Positions 44,731 to 54,019 of a stretch of DNA of 64,000 bases are shown piece by piece. Made by a program: the position numbers and the translations under genes. Positions within the stretch are counted from its first letter, which is position 1. Each line of letters starts with the position of its first letter. The notes under the pieces were generated by a model. That model searched no databases. It had not been told where the DNA came from and saw nothing but the letters and a program-made list of their open reading frames with translations. The DNA is taken from assembly GCA_014239555.1 (NCBI GenBank), contig JAAZYR010000004.1, forward strand, positions 177,696 through 241,695, read 5' to 3'. This DNA comes from Acidimicrobiales bacterium (lineage in GTDB: Bacteria > Actinomycetota > Acidimicrobiia > Acidimicrobiales > Poriferisodalaceae).

Positions 44731-45729
44731 ATGACAAGAGTGTTGTCAGGCATTCAACCCACCGGGGACATACATCTGGGAAATTTTCTAGGTGCCCTTC
44801 GCCAGTGGGCTATTGACCAGCATGAACATGACAGCTTCTATTGCGCCGTCGACCTCCACGCCATCACTGTTCAGCAAGATCCCGCGGAACTTCGTTCGAA
44901 GACTCTCGAGACAATGGCAACTTTGGTGGCGGTGGGTCTCGATCCTGAGGTGTGCACCCTCTTCGTTCAAAGTCACGTTCCCTATCACACCGAGCTCTCA
45001 TGGCTTCTCGAGTGCACTGTTTCTTTCGGAGAGCTCCGTCGAATGACGCAGTTCAAAGACAAATCAGTGAAACAAGGCGACGCTGGTCAAGAACATGTGT
45101 CTGCGGGCCTATTCACATATCCAGCTTTGATGGCCGCCGACATCCTGATTTACGACGCGGACCGGGTTCCTGTGGGCGATGATCAGCGTCAACACCTTGA
45201 GTTAACACGTGACGTAGCCGAACGGTTCAACTCACGTTACGGCGAAACTTTTGTGTTACCGGCAGCTGCGATTCCAACGATCGCCGCGAGAGTTATGGAT
45301 CTTCAAGAGCCGACGAACAAAATGTCCAAATCCACAGAGTCGCCCATGGGCACTATCGGTATTTTCGAAGCAACAACGTCGATCGCGAAGAAGTTGAAAC
45401 GGGCAGTAACGGATTCAGAAAATGACGTCCGATTCGACTTTGATACCAAACCTGGTGTCTCCAATCTGCTGTCGATACTTGGAGCTGCCACCGGACGCGA
45501 TCCTGAAACGCTCGCTGACGACTACCACCAATATGGCCCTTTGAAGAATGACACGGCCGAGGCGATCATCAATGTGCTCGAACCTGTGCAACATCGCCGA
45601 GCAGAGCTTCTCGCTGATCCAGCGGAGTTAGATCGGATTATTGCGCGCGGTGCGGGCAAGGCAGCTCAAGTCGCAGCAGTGACTGTTCAGCGAGCTAAAG
45701 ATGCGATGGGTTTTCTGCCATCAGCCTGA
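44731..45729 (+). CDS. trpS: Tryptophanyl-tRNA synthetase
   Basis: 332 residues, class I. The HIGH-type motif is GDIHLGNFLGA at 12-22 and the KMSKS loop is NKMSKSTES near 193-201. GIQPTGDIHLGN and the dimer segment YPALMAADILIYDADRVPVGDDQRQHLELTRD are characteristic. The 127-base divergent gap to scpA holds both promoters and no leader peptide for attenuation was seen. Confidence 0.96.
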   Translation: MTRVLSGIQPTGDIHLGNFLGALRQWAIDQHEHDSFYCAVDLHAITVQQDPAELRSKTLETMATLVAVGLDPEVCTLFVQSHVPYHTELSWLLECTVSFGELRRMTQFKDKSVKQGDAGQEHVSAGLFTYPALMAADILIYDADRVPVGDDQRQHLELTRDVAERFNSRYGETFVLPAAAIPTIAARVMDLQEPTNKMSKSTESPMGTIGIFEATTSIAKKLKRAVTDSENDVRFDFDTKPGVSNLLSILGAATGRDPETLADDYHQYGPLKNDTAEAIINVLEPVQHRRAELLADPAELDRIIARGAGKAAQVAAVTVQRAKDAMGFLPSA

Positions 45730-45747
45730 TCTAGCGCTCCGATGAAG

Positions 45748-46386
45748 TCAGAACTGGCTTTTTCCCTCATTACTGATTTTCCCTCCGCGAAAGACTGACA
45801 CCTCGGGGATATTCGACGTCACGTTGCCTGATCGCCATTTTCTGAATCCGAAAACAAAGATCGCTGCTCCCACTATGGTCACGATAGTTCCCGCCTCTGT
45901 CGCCACCCCGGCTAAGCCGGACCCGAAGAAGATCACGGCGAAACCGCATGCCATGGTTCGAACATGCCGATTCGACAGTTTTAGGGGCGGGCGTTTAATT
46001 CCGTTGCGTTCCTCAACCGTTTCAACGCGGCCGTTCTGCAGGCGGCTGGTCAATAATGCTTTCTCTTCGTCCGTCAGGTCGGGGGCGATGCTCGCTAGGG
46101 CATAATCTTCCGCAGCACGAACCGCTGTCTCTATGTCTTGTGGGGGCGGTACTCGTTTTTTCACTCGTTCGGCCGCTTCTGGGTCTCGATTAATTAACCA
46201 ATCCCGAAAAGGCACTAAAGCCCGATCAATTACCAGTCGTTGCTCTTTGGAAAGCTGTGAGCGAACTTTTTGACGGGCTTTCGAAGTCGCTTCATCAACT
46301 GACTGCAGCTTGAACGTCCCAACCCGATCTCCGTATGCGTGGAGAATCGCCTCCTTTAGAGACGCCGTAATCTCGATCGCTTCCAT
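45748..46386 (-). CDS. Uncharacterised membrane protein
   Basis: 212 residues. A soluble, charged N-terminal half (KARQKVRSQLSKEQRLVIDRALVPF, DPEAAERVKKRVPPP) is followed by two hydrophobic segments near 147-182 (MACGFAVIFFGSGLAGVA and TIVTIVGAAIFVFGFRKW) and a short tail. No family is recognised. SD AAGGAG lies 6 bases before the ATG. It follows the HD-domain gene by 10 bases on the same strand. Confidence 0.6.
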   Translation of the reverse strand: MEAIEITASLKEAILHAYGDRVGTFKLQSVDEATSKARQKVRSQLSKEQRLVIDRALVPFRDWLINRDPEAAERVKKRVPPPQDIETAVRAAEDYALASIAPDLTDEEKALLTSRLQNGRVETVEERNGIKRPPLKLSNRHVRTMACGFAVIFFGSGLAGVATEAGTIVTIVGAAIFVFGFRKWRSGNVTSNIPEVSVFRGGKISNEGKSQF

Positions 46387-46396
46387 GTGCTTCTCC

Positions 46397-46921
46397 TTAA
46401 ACCGCGACGCTATCTGCTCGTCGCAACACTCTCGCCCGTACGCTGTCGACCGTCCACTCGTCGGGTCGCAGATGATGTTGAGCAGCCCACCTCACCACGA
46501 ATTCTTCGCTGCCCGCCTCCGCGAGCAGGGTCGCTCCCGCTGCCGGGTATTCAATCAAATCTGCCAGTCGCGACAATGGTCCGCCTTTCGATGTCCATCG
46601 CTGACGCCGTTGTGTGCTCACCAGAGGGTGAGTGAACCCCACCAGAACTCTAAGTAAAATTCCAGAGCGGACTGATATTTTCCCTACGTCATGCAATAGT
46701 GCAGCGACCACAGCCGTTCTGTCTTCTGGTAGTTGCTTGTCAACCATTTTCGCAACCGCGATCGAGTGTCTTTGATCAGGGCCGCTCATCACAGACCAAA
46801 GTGCTCGTTCTTTCGCTGACAGGTACGTAGCCGCCCACTCCCCATCCACCGCACTCGGAGCTCTTCGATCTAGGCAGGAAAAAAACCTTCGTACTAGATG
46901 GCGAAAGTGTCTGATCGGCAC
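46397..46921 (-). CDS. HD-domain phosphohydrolase-like protein
   Basis: 174 residues. The HD signature is visible: an early His in DQRHSIAVAKM, HD in ALLHDVGKI, and a later segment RWAAQHHLRPDEW. HD proteins are metal-dependent phosphohydrolases acting on nucleotides or second messengers; the substrate is unknown. The frame continues upstream into xerD but the GTG at 46921 just after the xerD stop is preferred; the start is not certain. It is in an operon with xerD. Confidence 0.7.
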   Translation of the reverse strand: MPIRHFRHLVRRFFSCLDRRAPSAVDGEWAATYLSAKERALWSVMSGPDQRHSIAVAKMVDKQLPEDRTAVVAALLHDVGKISVRSGILLRVLVGFTHPLVSTQRRQRWTSKGGPLSRLADLIEYPAAGATLLAEAGSEEFVVRWAAQHHLRPDEWTVDSVRARVLRRADSVAV

Positions 46922-46931
46922 AACAGTGAAA

Positions 46932-47870
46932 CTACTTCTCTTGTAACTGCGCCTCTGCGCGAGGGTGGGACCTGTCGTAGATTTGCCGAATTTCTTCATC
47001 TCTAAACGCGGTATACCGCTGTGTGCTGCTGATCGATCTGTGCCCCAAAAGTTCCTGAACGTAACGGATCTCCGCTCCATTCTCCAGCATGTGGGTAGCG
47101 CATGAGTGGCGCAGGACATGGGGCGTCAGTTCAACACCGAGGCCGACTCTGTTTCCGTGACCTCGAACGACCATCCATGCTCCTTGCCGACTGATCCGAG
47201 AACCCCGCTGGTTGAGAAACAAAGCATCTTCTGCTTGAGTGACACCTGTTCGCCGACTCAGCACAGCATCTCGTCCCGGTCCGCTCATCCACTGAGAAAC
47301 CGCGGCGTGCGCAGGCCGACCGAGGGGGACGATACGCTCTCGGCGGCCCTTGCCAAAGACCCGTAAAAGTTCGCCGTCGAGGTCAACGTCAACCAATGAC
47401 AGCGCAACCAACTCTCCTATGCGTAGACCGCATCCATAGAGAACCTCCAGAATGGCTCGGTCACGATGCGCAGCGGGATCATCTCCTACTGGAGAGGCCA
47501 TCAAGGACTCGATCTGTTGAAGGGTTAGCGCCTTTGGTAAGCCTCGAGGCACATTGGGCACCTCGACAGAGGCTCCCGGGTCTGTTTCAATCATTTTTTC
47601 GGCTGCTAAGAAGCGGAAGAACGAACGAATGGCAACAGTGGCTCGAGCGACGGTGGATGGCGCGCGATCAGCATGCTTTAAGTGGGCCACATATGCCGTA
47701 ATGTCACTTTCTTGCGCGGTCAATAACTGTTCTTCGCTTGAATCAAGCCACTCAAGGAAGTTAGCCACATCCCTCCGGTACCCGGAAACCGTTGACGCAG
47801 CTCTCCCCCGTTCCACGGTCAACCAGTTCAGGAACTCCTCTAATTCGATGGTCGTCGCTCTCTCGTTCAT
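46932..47870 (-). CDS. xerD: Tyrosine recombinase XerC/XerD family
   Basis: 312 residues. SAM-like N-terminal domain, then the catalytic domain with Arg150 (CGLRIGEL), Lys174 (GKGRRER), His251/Arg254 (HVLRHSCATH), His277 (GHRSI) and the nucleophile Tyr286 (QRYTA). It resolves chromosome dimers at dif and its place after nudix/pyrG is the same as Rv1701 in M. tuberculosis, so it is the housekeeping enzyme and not a phage integrase. It starts 4 bases after the nudix stop. Confidence 0.93.
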   Translation of the reverse strand: MNERATTIELEEFLNWLTVERGRAASTVSGYRRDVANFLEWLDSSEEQLLTAQESDITAYVAHLKHADRAPSTVARATVAIRSFFRFLAAEKMIETDPGASVEVPNVPRGLPKALTLQQIESLMASPVGDDPAAHRDRAILEVLYGCGLRIGELVALSLVDVDLDGELLRVFGKGRRERIVPLGRPAHAAVSQWMSGPGRDAVLSRRTGVTQAEDALFLNQRGSRISRQGAWMVVRGHGNRVGLGVELTPHVLRHSCATHMLENGAEIRYVQELLGHRSISSTQRYTAFRDEEIRQIYDRSHPRAEAQLQEK

Positions 47871-47874
47871 CGGC

Positions 47875-48435
47875 TCAAGAAATCAACTTTTGTTGGACAA
47901 GTAAAAGACCAGCAACGGTTTTGGCATCGGTGATTTCTCCGTTCCTAATCATTGGGCCGACTTCGGCCAAGGGAACCGTTTCTACAGTCATCGACTTTTC
48001 TTCTGCACCGTCGGCATGGCGTCTCGTCCAAGTAAGATCTCGAGCCAAAAAAATTGATATCGCTTCATCAGTGAACCCGACGGCGGTTACCAGTGTGACC
48101 AAATGTTCAACCGTCTCGGCAACACATCCGACTTCCTCTTCTAATTCGCGTCGGGCCGTTTCAATCTCTGTCTCTCCATCTACGTCTCGAAGGCCCGCCG
48201 GCAACTCCAACAGCCAGTCATCTAAGGGAGTGCGAAATTGGCGTACGAGCAAAACGTGTTCTTCATCATCCGTTAGCGGCACAACCGCCACAGCGCCACG
48301 ATGACGAACAATGTCTCGTTGAAACGTTTCTCCCAAAGAGTCAACCCACGTAGTCGCATAAAGATCAAAGGCGTACCCGGCGTGCAATAGCCGTTCGTTG
48401 ACCAGAGAGAACTCAGGGTCGGATCGGCCGACCAC
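47875..48435 (-). CDS. NUDIX hydrolase (ADP-ribose pyrophosphatase-like)
   Basis: 186 residues. The Nudix box is present around ARRELEEEVG near 91-100 with an upstream Gly/Glu. The preceding LPAGLRDVDGE and the tail domain suggest an ADP-ribose pyrophosphatase; the orthologue at the same place in M. tuberculosis is Rv1700. GTG start 3 bases after the pyrG stop, SD GGTGG. Its product would detoxify free ADP-ribose. Confidence 0.85.
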   Translation of the reverse strand: MVGRSDPEFSLVNERLLHAGYAFDLYATTWVDSLGETFQRDIVRHRGAVAVVPLTDDEEHVLLVRQFRTPLDDWLLELPAGLRDVDGETEIETARRELEEEVGCVAETVEHLVTLVTAVGFTDEAISIFLARDLTWTRRHADGAEEKSMTVETVPLAEVGPMIRNGEITDAKTVAGLLLVQQKLIS

Positions 48436-48438
48436 GCT

Positions 48439-50082
48439 TCAATCCACCGACTCGGTACGCGACTCCAGGAGTTTTGGATTTCGTCCTTCGGATCGTGCAA
48501 GAGCCGCGCCTACAAGACCTCGAAATAGAGGAGCGGGCCGATCTGGTCGGCTCTTGAACTCCGGGTGTGCCTGTGTACCTACCCAGAATGGGTGCGCATC
48601 AAGTTCGATGAATTCCACCAGTCTTCCGTCTGGTGACAACCCGCTGCATCTGAGGCCGCGTTCTTCCATCGGAACCCGATAGTCGTTGTTCACCTCATAA
48701 CGATGGCGGTGACGCTCGTAAATCAATGAATCTCCGTACATCGCGGCCACGCGACTGTCATCAAGCAGGCGGGCTGGATACAGGCCTAGGCGCATGGTGC
48801 CACCCATGTCTGTCACCTCACGCTGCGAATCCATTAAATCGACCACAGGATGGGATGTAGTGGGGTCGAACTCTCGGCTATTGGCACCAACCAGTCCCAG
48901 TTCGTTACGACAAAATTCCGTCACCATGACTTGAAGTCCTAGACAAATTCCCAAACAAGGGACTTCGTTTTCTCTCGCGTATTGAGCGGCAGCAATCTTC
49001 CCTTCGATTCCACGTTCTCCGAAGCCGCCGGGGATGACCATGCCGTCCAAGTGCGCGAGCCTGCCGCTTGCCAGAAGGCCTTCGACATCCTCGGCCTGTA
49101 TCCAGTCAATTTCTATCTCAGCACCATGGTGATAGCCGCCGTGACGTAGTGATTCAACTACTGACATGTAGGCATCTGGAAGGCTCACGTACTTTCCAAT
49201 CACCCCTATCTGCACCTTGGAGGTAGCCTCGTCTATACGGTCCACAAGTGCCGACCACGACCCAAGGTCGGGTTCCAGGTTGGCTAGACCTAATATTTCA
49301 CAGACGTACCTATCGAGGCCCTCGTTGTGCAGTATGAGCGGGATTTCATAGAGATTGGACGCGTCGGGAGCATTAACAACGCCCGAAAGTTCGACGTCGC
49401 ATAGACGTGAGATCTTTTCGCGCAACGCTGTGTCAATTGGCTCTTCACTTCGAAGAACTACTGCGTCAGGTTGGATTCCTCTGCTTCGTAACTCGGTCAC
49501 AGAGTGTTGAGTGGGTTTAGTTTTCTGTTCGCCAGACGGCCCTATAAACGGGACGAGAGTGACGTGCACATAACAAACGTTGCCGCGGCCAGCGTCTAAT
49601 CGCATCTGTCGTATTGCCTCAAGAAAAGGCAGAATTTCGATATCGCCAGCGGTACCGCCGACTTCGGTAATCACTACGTCTGTGTCAGCCGTGGCGAGAC
49701 GCCGGATACGACGCTTAATCTCATCAGTGATATGGGGGATTACCTGAACCGTCTTACCTAGGTAGTCGCCGTGACGTTCAGCCGCAAGAACAGCTTGGTA
49801 GATCGAACCCGTTGTCGCGTTTGAATCCTTGGTTAGTGGCTCATCGATGAATCGCTCATAATGACCCAAATCGAGATCGGTTTCGCCTCCGTCGTCAGTC
49901 ACAAAAACTTCACCATGTTCGAAAGGGTTCATGGTTCCTGGGTCAACATTTATGTACGGGTCAAACTTTTGCATCGTCACCCGAAGGCCTCGCGCTTTCA
50001 AAAGGCGCCCAAGGGAAGATCCTGTTATTCCCTTGCCAAGTCCACTCGCAACCCCGCCAGTTACGAAAATGTGTTTAGTCAT
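48439..50082 (-). CDS. pyrG: CTP synthase
   Basis: 547 residues. The N-terminal synthetase domain opens [18 protein letters not shown] with the P-loop and Mg ligand region [24 protein letters not shown]. The C-terminal glutaminase has the catalytic Cys in CLGICLGLQ and the His/Glu pair in HPEFKSRP. It aminates UTP to CTP. TAAATT about 27 bases before the ATG is a possible -10; an inverted repeat lies just upstream of it. Confidence 0.97.
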   Translation of the reverse strand: MTKHIFVTGGVASGLGKGITGSSLGRLLKARGLRVTMQKFDPYINVDPGTMNPFEHGEVFVTDDGGETDLDLGHYERFIDEPLTKDSNATTGSIYQAVLAAERHGDYLGKTVQVIPHITDEIKRRIRRLATADTDVVITEVGGTAGDIEILPFLEAIRQMRLDAGRGNVCYVHVTLVPFIGPSGEQKTKPTQHSVTELRSRGIQPDAVVLRSEEPIDTALREKISRLCDVELSGVVNAPDASNLYEIPLILHNEGLDRYVCEILGLANLEPDLGSWSALVDRIDEATSKVQIGVIGKYVSLPDAYMSVVESLRHGGYHHGAEIEIDWIQAEDVEGLLASGRLAHLDGMVIPGGFGERGIEGKIAAAQYARENEVPCLGICLGLQVMVTEFCRNELGLVGANSREFDPTTSHPVVDLMDSQREVTDMGGTMRLGLYPARLLDDSRVAAMYGDSLIYERHRHRYEVNNDYRVPMEERGLRCSGLSPDGRLVEFIELDAHPFWVGTQAHPEFKSRPDRPAPLFRGLVGAALARSEGRNPKLLESRTESVD

Positions 50083-50130
50083 GGTTGAGGTCCCGCTCCA
50101 CTTGGAGAGAATTTAGCGGGTCAGTTCTCC

Positions 50131-50146
50131 GATGGTGTTGACCATC
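50131..50146. repeat. Inverted repeat upstream of pyrG
   Basis: GATGGT, a 4-base loop, then ACCATC. Perfect 6-bp stem in the 116-base gap between the transferase gene and pyrG; possibly an operator or small hairpin. Confidence 0.3.
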
Positions 50147-50198
50147 AACGACACTTTTCAGATATTCCCAATTTTCAACCCCACCAGTATGTGTCATT

Positions 50199-51059
50199 TC
50201 ATTTTTTCCGGTGCTGCGCACCTAAGCGATCAAGCCGGTCCAAGGTCGCGTTTTCAGCAATTACCTGCGTGAAGGATGTTCTTTCGCTCGCTAAGTTCAG
50301 AACCGCAAGAACGCCAAGCACTATCCATTCGGCTAGAGAAGAGCCAGCCAAAACGGTCGAGAACCCCAACACCGCGCCAGTTGCGTTCACTCCCGTATCC
50401 CCCTGCATGTGGCGCTCCATCAACTCCGACGGAGCCAATCCAACGCTCGCGCCGACCACTCCAGAGGCCCAAATCAGGTGCACCACCGAATACGAGTCAC
50501 CCAACGCCGCAGTCAAAATTAAAAGCGTCAAGAACCAAAACAGAGCGACTTTGGATGAGCGTGCAGGTGCTCTGTCAAGAAGATTCAGCAGATTTGCTCC
50601 CAAGGCAATAATCGCTGCACTGCGAGCAAGGCCAACGAGTCCGTCGCCTACATCCGCGATTATTACCGCCCCAAACGAGACCAAGATGCCACCGACTAAT
50701 TTCAACATGCCCGTAGAAAATGTCCGGTCGGAGATAACTGCCTCAATGTGTCCCTGAAGACCTCCTCCTGTTTCTGAGGCTCGAATGTCGTCAATCCAGC
50801 CCAACAATCCGAATGCTAAAACCAGGATTAGGGCGGCCAAGGCATGGGCGCCGTACAACGCACCATTAAATCCCCAATAGAGATTCCCGATTATGAGGAC
50901 CTCAATCAGTACAACCAACACACCCGATACTCCGACTACCACTACGCCGCGATAATTTTCTTTTTCCCATTGAGGCCGCGACAACGAAGATCCAAGCCGC
51001 CCCCATGCGAGCAAAGCGCATACCAGGGCCACCAGAAACGTTCCAATTGTGAGGATCAC
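50199..51059 (-). CDS. MraY/WecA-like glycosyl phosphotransferase (GT4 family)
   Basis: 286-residue polytopic membrane protein. The family signatures are GWIDDIRAS (the Asp pair) near 100, LLNLLDRAPAR near 183 and QGDTGVNATGAVLGF near 236. Such enzymes move a sugar phosphate from a UDP-sugar to polyprenyl phosphate. The set is that of an actinobacterial MraY-like branch whose product is not known. GTG start overlapping the glycosyltransferase stop (GTGA), so the two are coupled. Confidence 0.82.
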   Translation of the reverse strand: MILTIGTFLVALVCALLAWGRLGSSLSRPQWEKENYRGVVVVGVSGVLVVLIEVLIIGNLYWGFNGALYGAHALAALILVLAFGLLGWIDDIRASETGGGLQGHIEAVISDRTFSTGMLKLVGGILVSFGAVIIADVGDGLVGLARSAAIIALGANLLNLLDRAPARSSKVALFWFLTLLILTAALGDSYSVVHLIWASGVVGASVGLAPSELMERHMQGDTGVNATGAVLGFSTVLAGSSLAEWIVLGVLAVLNLASERTSFTQVIAENATLDRLDRLGAQHRKK

Positions 51060-51775
51060 TTCGCTCTGTTCCTCAATAGGCCACTTGCCATTGCCTCCAG
51101 AGTGGACCGCCAACCGAGTCGATCCGCGGACGCTTTTGCAACATCTCGACATTGACGGGCCCGATGAGCGACGCCTTTCGGTCCTCTGCCTGAAGGTTGG
51201 TGAGAGAACGGAGCCGGAATTTCTTGGATTCGAGCGTCGGCGATATGCGCATCGATGGTGAGCGCCACTTCCAACCCGAAGCCGTCGGCTAGATCCAGCG
51301 AGCGCATCAGTGGGCCATTCACCCCCCGTTGACCTGAGAGCGGCTCGATAAACCGTCGACCTGTTGCCTTCTCGATTAACCGGGCTGCTGTTCGCTTCAC
51401 AGTGCCAAATCCTCGCGATCGCCCAGTCTTCGGGAAGATCCCTATGGTCATATCCGCCTGATCGTCTAGTAGGGGTTGTAGGAGAATGTTTGCATGCGTA
51501 GCTGACGCTCCAAGATCAGCGTCTATGAGCAAGTAGCTTTCTGGGGCTCCTGAAGCTGCAACACCAGCGGCCACAGCTCCTCCTTTACCTAAGTTGCGTT
51601 CGAGCGTAACAACGCGAGCCCCGGCCTTTCGAGCCATCTCACCGGTGCCATCGATAGAGGCATCGTCGACCACTACTACTTCACCAATCACGTCAAGTTC
51701 GATGAGCGCCGTGACTGTCGCTGCGATCAAATCAACTCTGTCTTTAGCGGGCACGATGGCTACGACGTGCGTCAT
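51056..51775 (-). CDS. Family 2 glycosyltransferase
   Basis: 239 residues. The GT-A fold is clear: THVVAIVPAKDR at the N-terminus, VVVDDAS near 40 and the nucleotide-sugar DxD-type motif LIDADLGA near 87. The substrate may be a polyprenyl-linked acceptor as for DPG-synthase-like members. ATGA overlap with steB. It sits between the SteA/SteB pair and the MraY-like protein, suggesting joint cell-envelope glycan work. Confidence 0.85.
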   Translation of the reverse strand: MTHVVAIVPAKDRVDLIAATVTALIELDVIGEVVVVDDASIDGTGEMARKAGARVVTLERNLGKGGAVAAGVAASGAPESYLLIDADLGASATHANILLQPLLDDQADMTIGIFPKTGRSRGFGTVKRTAARLIEKATGRRFIEPLSGQRGVNGPLMRSLDLADGFGLEVALTIDAHIADARIQEIPAPFSHQPSGRGPKGVAHRARQCRDVAKASADRLGWRSTLEAMASGLLRNRAK

Positions 51776-52860
51776 TGAGAAAATCGACCCTCGGAGGTGT
51801 AGAGATCACCATAATGACCGACTGCTGGAAGGCGGGCCAACCCCAGTAGAAGAGAAAGTCGACCTTCGAACGAGGCAACATCATCAAACGTTGACAAGCT
51901 CTGTGCAAGCAAGGAATCGTTGCGAACCCTGTTGACTATTCGTCCTCGAGATCTCCCTTCAAGAGCGACTTCAACTAACGCGGCGGTGCCCACCTCTGCG
52001 GTTTGTGAAATTTGCTGAAGAAGCGGCACAAAAAAACCTTCGTGGAGATCAAGATGTTCAGGATCGTTGATGACCAAAATACGGTTAGCGGAATGCGAAA
52101 TGCTGTCGAGGTCACGCATTGATAAATACCGATCAAATCGCAATAGACCTATATTCCTGAGTTCGCTTATGAGCATCGGGGTGGTTTCCGTGTCCGAGTT
52201 GGTAAGCGAGTCCTGAACCAAAAGTGTGGTGACGATACCCGAAACCGTCAAATCAGCGACGTCCATCTCATCTTGATCATCGCCGTAGAGCCGATTTAAC
52301 GCGTCAAGCGTTTCCGGGTTTTCGAAGTTCATCGTCGGTTCGATCCACAGCGTCCCCAAGTACTCTCCGTCCGAACGAGTCAGCAGGTCTCGTATTTTCC
52401 AAGTTAGGGCGCTATTGATGCCCGTTGGAGCCAACAGGATCCAAGACGTCTCAGCTAAATGCGCGCGCGGCATCATCATTTCGATGGTGTTAAGTAAAGA
52501 GTTATGTGCTGCTGCATCTATTTCAGATTGTTCGATAAGAGCGTCTCTCTGTATTTTTGCAGCGTCGCGTTCTCCTGCTAATTCAGTTCGATGCCGCTCC
52601 ACCTGGGTTGCGGCTCCTCTTTGGATCTCGTTCTTGGCTTCTAACGCCAATTCCTTAGCTGCCACGGCCGCGTCCTTGTCTGCAAGGGCCACATCTTTTT
52701 GTGTGATGGCTTCTTGGCGATCGGCCTCGAACTCGTCTACCTGATCTTCTAACTCGTTTACGAGAATGGAGTCAACGAAGGTAGAGCCCAGGGCGAGACC
52801 GATTCCGAGTGCTAAAAACACAGCGACGATACTGATGATGTGGTACCGCAGGTTGATCAC
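51772..52860 (-). CDS. steB: SteB/MctB family envelope protein
   Basis: 362 residues. One N-terminal transmembrane helix (INLRYHIISIVAVFLALGIGLALGS, about 2-27) is followed by a coiled coil of Glu, Lys, Ala and Arg repeats to about residue 110, then a globular domain. The opening NLRYH...LALGxxLGS is characteristic of the Rv1698/MctB (channel-like, copper) and Corynebacterium SteB group, whose partner is SteA. The SteA gene lies 7 bases upstream in the operon. Confidence 0.85.
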   Translation of the reverse strand: MINLRYHIISIVAVFLALGIGLALGSTFVDSILVNELEDQVDEFEADRQEAITQKDVALADKDAAVAAKELALEAKNEIQRGAATQVERHRTELAGERDAAKIQRDALIEQSEIDAAAHNSLLNTIEMMMPRAHLAETSWILLAPTGINSALTWKIRDLLTRSDGEYLGTLWIEPTMNFENPETLDALNRLYGDDQDEMDVADLTVSGIVTTLLVQDSLTNSDTETTPMLISELRNIGLLRFDRYLSMRDLDSISHSANRILVINDPEHLDLHEGFFVPLLQQISQTAEVGTAALVEVALEGRSRGRIVNRVRNDSLLAQSLSTFDDVASFEGRLSLLLGLARLPAVGHYGDLYTSEGRFSQ

Positions 52861-52867
52861 TTCGAAA

Positions 52868-54019
52868 TCACATTCCTAGATTCAGCCACAAGGTTCGGAG
52901 CAATAGGCGAACGGGTTCTGTTACGACTGCGATGACCACAAGTGTGAAGAGCGCCGAGAGGATCAGCAGACCCAGGTCACGTTTACGGACTTGGGTGCGG
53001 TACAGACGGCTAACTCCCTTCGCGTCGACGAGAATCGCGGAAACTTTCATCCTGGTAAGAAACGTTGAGGCCATGCCTTTGCGACCCTTGTCAAAAAAGT
53101 CTGCCATAGAGGTGTGTGATCCCACGAGAACGATGAGTTCTGCGCGTTTTTCGAAAGCCATTCGCATCGCGATATCTTCGCTCGTGCCCACCCCCTCCAC
53201 CACTGAATAGTCGAAACCGAGACGTTCCAACCTCGCTGCCCCGGGGGCAAGCCCACCTGGATAAGCGTGGACTAACAGCTGCGCTCCACAGTTAAGAGCG
53301 TCTCTCGATACAGAGTCGAAATCGCCAAGTATCAAATCCGGTGTTAGCCCTACTGCAAGCAACGCGTCGGCACCGCCGTCGACTCCAATGAGGACTGGCC
53401 GCATCTCGCGCATGTATCCCGACCTTCGAAGCGCGGCTAAGTCCTCTCGGTAATCGATTCCGCGAACGACCACCAAGATTTGTCTTTTGGCAAGTTCAAC
53501 TGAAAGCTCCGGGAGCTCTAGATCATCTGTAATGAGTTCGGGCTCTGTAGCTAAATATTGGAGCGTGTTTGCGGCGAACTGACCTAGTTCGCCTCGCACC
53601 GCATCGCGCGCCGATTCGAGCCTTTGTTCCAGCTCTTTTGTCGTCGGCCGGCTGCCGCGACAAACGGCCTGGCCATTCGCATACACACGATCATTGACGA
53701 TCGAGAGTCTGTCTCCTTCTTGAATCCGGTTGAAAGCCCCCACCCCAATGCCGTCTATTAAAATCACTCCTGACTGAAGGAGTACTAGGGCTCCGAGTGC
53801 CGGGTAACGTCCGGACATACTTTGAGACGCATTGAGGACAGCCGACACCTTGGCTGCTACCAGACCATCCGCAGCGACACGGTCAAGGTCTTCGTGGTTA
53901 ATAACGGCTATTTCGCCGGGTTGTAGTCGGGGAATTAGATTTTTAGTTCGGCGGTCTACCCGGGCTGAAGCTCCGAGCTTTTTTTCTTCCGCCAAGCCCT
54001 CCCTGCGTCCGAGTCTCAT
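52868..54019 (-). CDS. steA: Cytokinetic ring protein SteA (Rv1697-like)
   Basis: 383 residues. The middle resembles a thiamin pyrophosphokinase catalytic core (ILGDFDSVS near 235 and IVVRGIDYREDL). The N-terminal domain contains PGEIAVINHEDLD and a C-terminal hydrophobic helix (LGLLILSALFTLVVIAVV, about 350-367) anchors it. In Corynebacterium the SteA-SteB complex is needed for daughter cell separation. Positions of thiamin-binding residues were not checked. ATGA overlap with recN. Confidence 0.85.
   Translation of the reverse strand: MRLGRREGLAEEKKLGASARVDRRTKNLIPRLQPGEIAVINHEDLDRVAADGLVAAKVSAVLNASQSMSGRYPALGALVLLQSGVILIDGIGVGAFNRIQEGDRLSIVNDRVYANGQAVCRGSRPTTKELEQRLESARDAVRGELGQFAANTLQYLATEPELITDDLELPELSVELAKRQILVVVRGIDYREDLAALRRSGYMREMRPVLIGVDGGADALLAVGLTPDLILGDFDSVSRDALNCGAQLLVHAYPGGLAPGAARLERLGFDYSVVEGVGTSEDIAMRMAFEKRAELIVLVGSHTSMADFFDKGRKGMASTFLTRMKVSAILVDAKGVSRLYRTQVRKRDLGLLILSALFTLVVIAVVTEPVRLLLRTLWLNLGM

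Noticed and set aside
46922..47119. Upstream extension of the HD-domain gene into xerD
   Set aside because: The first 66 codons lie in another frame of xerD and show no conservation-like pattern; a start after the xerD stop is more likely.
46932..47870. xerD as a sign of a mobile element
   Set aside because: It has the housekeeping position next to nudix and pyrG, there are no att repeats or phage genes, and the flanks are conserved synteny.
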